Assembly (NCBI RefSeq): GCF_012927045.1
Contig: NZ_JABBFW010000027.1
Span: 1 to 64,000 of the forward strand
Direction: 5' to 3'
Source: Azohydromonas caseinilytica
GTDB taxonomy: Bacteria > Pseudomonadota > Gammaproteobacteria > Burkholderiales > Burkholderiaceae_C
DNA: 64,000 bases
Shown in pieces: positions 62,365 through 64,000 of this stretch. The notes below the pieces were generated by a model. The model saw only the letters and a program-made list of their open reading frames with translations, made no database searches and was not told the origin of the DNA. Within the stretch, counting starts at the first letter, position 1, and each line of letters begins with the position of its first letter. The position numbers and the translations under genes are program-made.

Positions 62365-63483
62365 CTATCTGGGAAGCAGCAGTTTGCGAAGCTCAACTGC
62401 AATATCTTCCCAGCGTTCCGGAGGCAGCAACGCAGCATCGAGCTCCAGAACGGTTCGACCATTCTCGCTGCGCACCGCAAGCCTCTGGCCCTTGCCAAGG
62501 TCGAAGCTATGAGGAAGAACGGTAGACGGAGTAGCTGCGGACTCGCCGTGACCTTCCGCAGCTGTAGATGACCGCGCCCTGCCCCTGCCCGCCAGGGCCT
62601 CGAAGATGCGGCGTGGTGGCAATTCCTTGAGCAAGGGGTCCGCAGCCACGCGCAGCACAGCATCGCGATCCCGTTCAACCGCTTCAGCCAGCACCGAAGC
62701 CCAGCGAAACTGGATGTCGTTGGGTGACGCGAAAGCGTTAACGACCTCCTGCGGAAGACTGGCAATGCGCATTGCCTTGGAAATGTCGCCGTGGTCGCGC
62801 CCTACGTGGGTAGCCAGCTGGCGCAGCGACGGGAACAGTCCCTCGTCGAGCGCGCGCCGGTACATCGCACCCTGCTCGTATGCAGACAGGTTCCGCCGGA
62901 CCCGATTCTCACGCTCCATGAAACCGAAGAGTTCACGGTCGCCCACATCCTTCACAACCGCCTGGACCGGAAGGCCGAGCTCCAAGCATGCCCGGTGGCG
63001 GCGGTGTCCAAACACAACCTCGTACGCCGCACCACCCTCTTTCGCTCCAGCAACAGGCCGCACCATGATCGGCTGCACGTTGCCGCCGGCATCTTTGATC
63101 TCGGCCTTGAGCTCGTCATAGGCCTTGCCAGTGAAAGAGGCCTCGTGCCGGTTAGCCCAGCGGCTTGCCCGGATGATGCGCGCGTCGAGCACCACGGCGC
63201 CGCGTTGCTCACTCACACGCCGCACTTCCTCTTCAAGCTCGGCAATGCGTTCCTGCAGCGCATTGCCAGTGAAGATCTGCAGCGCGTTGTAGCCCGGGCC
63301 TGTCCTGGGCTTGGCCACCGGCGGCGCTGCCGCCGCTGCGGATACTGGCGCTGCGGCAGCGATTGCAGGAGCCGGCGCTGCCTGAGGCGTCATGCCAGGG
63401 TCGGCAGCGCCATCAGGTACAGCTGCCGAACGGCGCGGGACATTGCTCCAGTCGATGTCGTGGCCCTTTTTCCTGGTTGCCAT
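62365..63483 (-). CDS. parB: ParB-family centromere-binding partition protein
   Basis: 372 residues. After an Ala/Pro-rich N-terminal region (~1-65) come a ParB/Srx CTPase-like domain (IQPIMVRPVAG equivalent NVQPIMVRPVAGA ~135; VFGHRRHRACLELGLPV, the conserved GERRxRA-type box, ~155-172; ENRVRRNLSAYEQG ~195) and a helix-turn-helix (LRQLATHVGRDHGDISKAMRIASLP ~220-245). The C-terminal ~60 residues are a dimerisation domain (LGKGQRLAVRSENGRTVLEL). ATG 63483 overlaps the parA stop (TGATG), so the two are translationally coupled. The palindromes just downstream are its likely targets. Confidence 0.92.
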   Translation of the reverse strand: MATRKKGHDIDWSNVPRRSAAVPDGAADPGMTPQAAPAPAIAAAAPVSAAAAAPPVAKPRTGPGYNALQIFTGNALQERIAELEEEVRRVSEQRGAVVLDARIIRASRWANRHEASFTGKAYDELKAEIKDAGGNVQPIMVRPVAGAKEGGAAYEVVFGHRRHRACLELGLPVQAVVKDVGDRELFGFMERENRVRRNLSAYEQGAMYRRALDEGLFPSLRQLATHVGRDHGDISKAMRIASLPQEVVNAFASPNDIQFRWASVLAEAVERDRDAVLRVAADPLLKELPPRRIFEALAGRGRARSSTAAEGHGESAATPSTVLPHSFDLGKGQRLAVRSENGRTVLELDAALLPPERWEDIAVELRKLLLPR

Positions 63484-64000
63484 CACGCGTCTCCGGCTTG
63501 TCCGAGCTGCTTCCGCCAGAACATCTGCGCCTGGTCCTCGATGAGTTCGACGAGCCGATCGTAGGCGTCGGTCGCGCGCTTGAAGGTTCTGGCTGAACCG
63601 CTTTCCACCTGGTCGTATACCGTGCCGAACTCAGCACTCGACGCGTTGGCCGCAGCGGTCTTGGGGATCTCGACGCTCACCAGCTTGTCGCCATAGGCCG
63701 AAGCCATCCACTTCTTGACCAGCAGGCTCGTCTGGTCGGCAGACTCCACCTTGGTTGGCAAGACGTCCACGAACGCGAAAGACTTGTGACCACCCCGCTG
63801 AGTGATGAGCTGGTTGGTGAGGTCACCAAACAGGTCCCAGAACTGGGCCGAGGAGGCAAAGTCCAACGGGTTGGGCGGCAGCGGCATGATGATCCCGTTG
63901 GCCGCCATCAAGGCGTTGATGGTCGTGTAAGACAGGGCAGGGGGCGTATCGATGATGATGAAGTCGTATTTCTCGCGTACTGCATCCAGCCCGTAGTCGA
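63483..64000 (-). CDS. parA: ParA-family partition ATPase (partial, C-terminal part)
   Basis: The frame runs from TGA at 63483 to the window edge. Visible part (~172 residues) contains YDFIIIDTPPALSYTTINAL, the Walker A'/B-associated aspartate segment of ParA ATPases, followed by MAANGIIMPLPPNPLDFAS and a C-terminal region with SLLVKKWMASAYGDKLVSVE and a helical end. The N-terminal Walker A lies outside the window. ParA binds DNA non-specifically and moves ParB-parS complexes. It overlaps parB by one base. Confidence 0.9.
   Translation of the reverse strand, partial: DYGLDAVREKYDFIIIDTPPALSYTTINALMAANGIIMPLPPNPLDFASSAQFWDLFGDLTNQLITQRGGHKSFAFVDVLPTKVESADQTSLLVKKWMASAYGDKLVSVEIPKTAAANASSAEFGTVYDQVESGSARTFKRATDAYDRLVELIEDQAQMFWRKQLGQAGDA

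Overview
The window is high-GC DNA with long back-to-back operons, a PEP-CTERM protein, a Bug-family solute receptor and creatine, diaminopropionate and cyclohexanecarboxylate catabolism. This points to a betaproteobacterium, probably Burkholderiales (Comamonadaceae-like). The right end carries parA, parB and a set of palindromic candidate centromere sites beside a tyrosine recombinase. The replicon may therefore be a megaplasmid or chromid, or a chromosome arm next to its partition locus. A tRNA-Leu(GAG) at 47.2 kb argues against a dispensable small plasmid.

Layout. 1-2.1 kb: the start of a large RTX/VCBS surface protein and a PEP-CTERM protein. 3.3-7.7 kb: an amino-acid operon (two M20 hydrolases flanking 2,3-diaminopropionate ammonia-lyase) divergent from an Lrp regulator. 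8.2-15.8 kb: a creatine/creatinine locus with creatinase, creatininase, an NCS1 permease, a FolB-like protein and two GlxA/AraC regulators. This locus contains a decayed segmental duplication. 17.4-20.6 kb: a secreted matrixin-type protease, a secreted companion and a membrane protein. 20.8-36.9 kb: the main catabolic island. Its proteins match the ali/bad route from cyclohexanecarboxylate to pimeloyl-CoA (AliA ligase, AliB dehydrogenase, BadK hydratase, BadH dehydrogenase, BadI ring hydrolase). It continues with acyl-CoA dehydrogenases, glutaryl-CoA dehydrogenase, a MaoC hydratase and ETF. A MarR regulator (BadR-like) sits in the middle, and a ruined second copy of it lies upstream of aliB.

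37-41 kb is a lower-GC, gene-poor stretch with an ISL3-type transposase remnant, a DUF457-like membrane protein and a short H-NS/AT-hook protein. 41-48.4 kb holds a chemoreceptor, a CopD-like membrane protein, an acuR-acuI pair with two operator-like palindromes, an SSB-like protein, tRNA-Leu, CsbD and a small exported protein. 48.4-58.6 kb is a signalling island: a KaiC-like double ATPase overlapping a hybrid histidine kinase, a frameshifted CheB, a 1372-residue CheB-CheR-PAS-kinase-receiver protein and a cytoplasmic HisKA_3 kinase. 59.2-64 kb is the recombinase/partition region.

The most notable structural theme is that two unrelated catabolic loci (creatine and cyclohexanecarboxylate) each carry a duplicated regulator-plus-promoter segment, with one copy of the regulator decayed. 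The duplicated regulatory DNA now sits in front of a second operon, which suggests that regulons here grew by promoter duplication.
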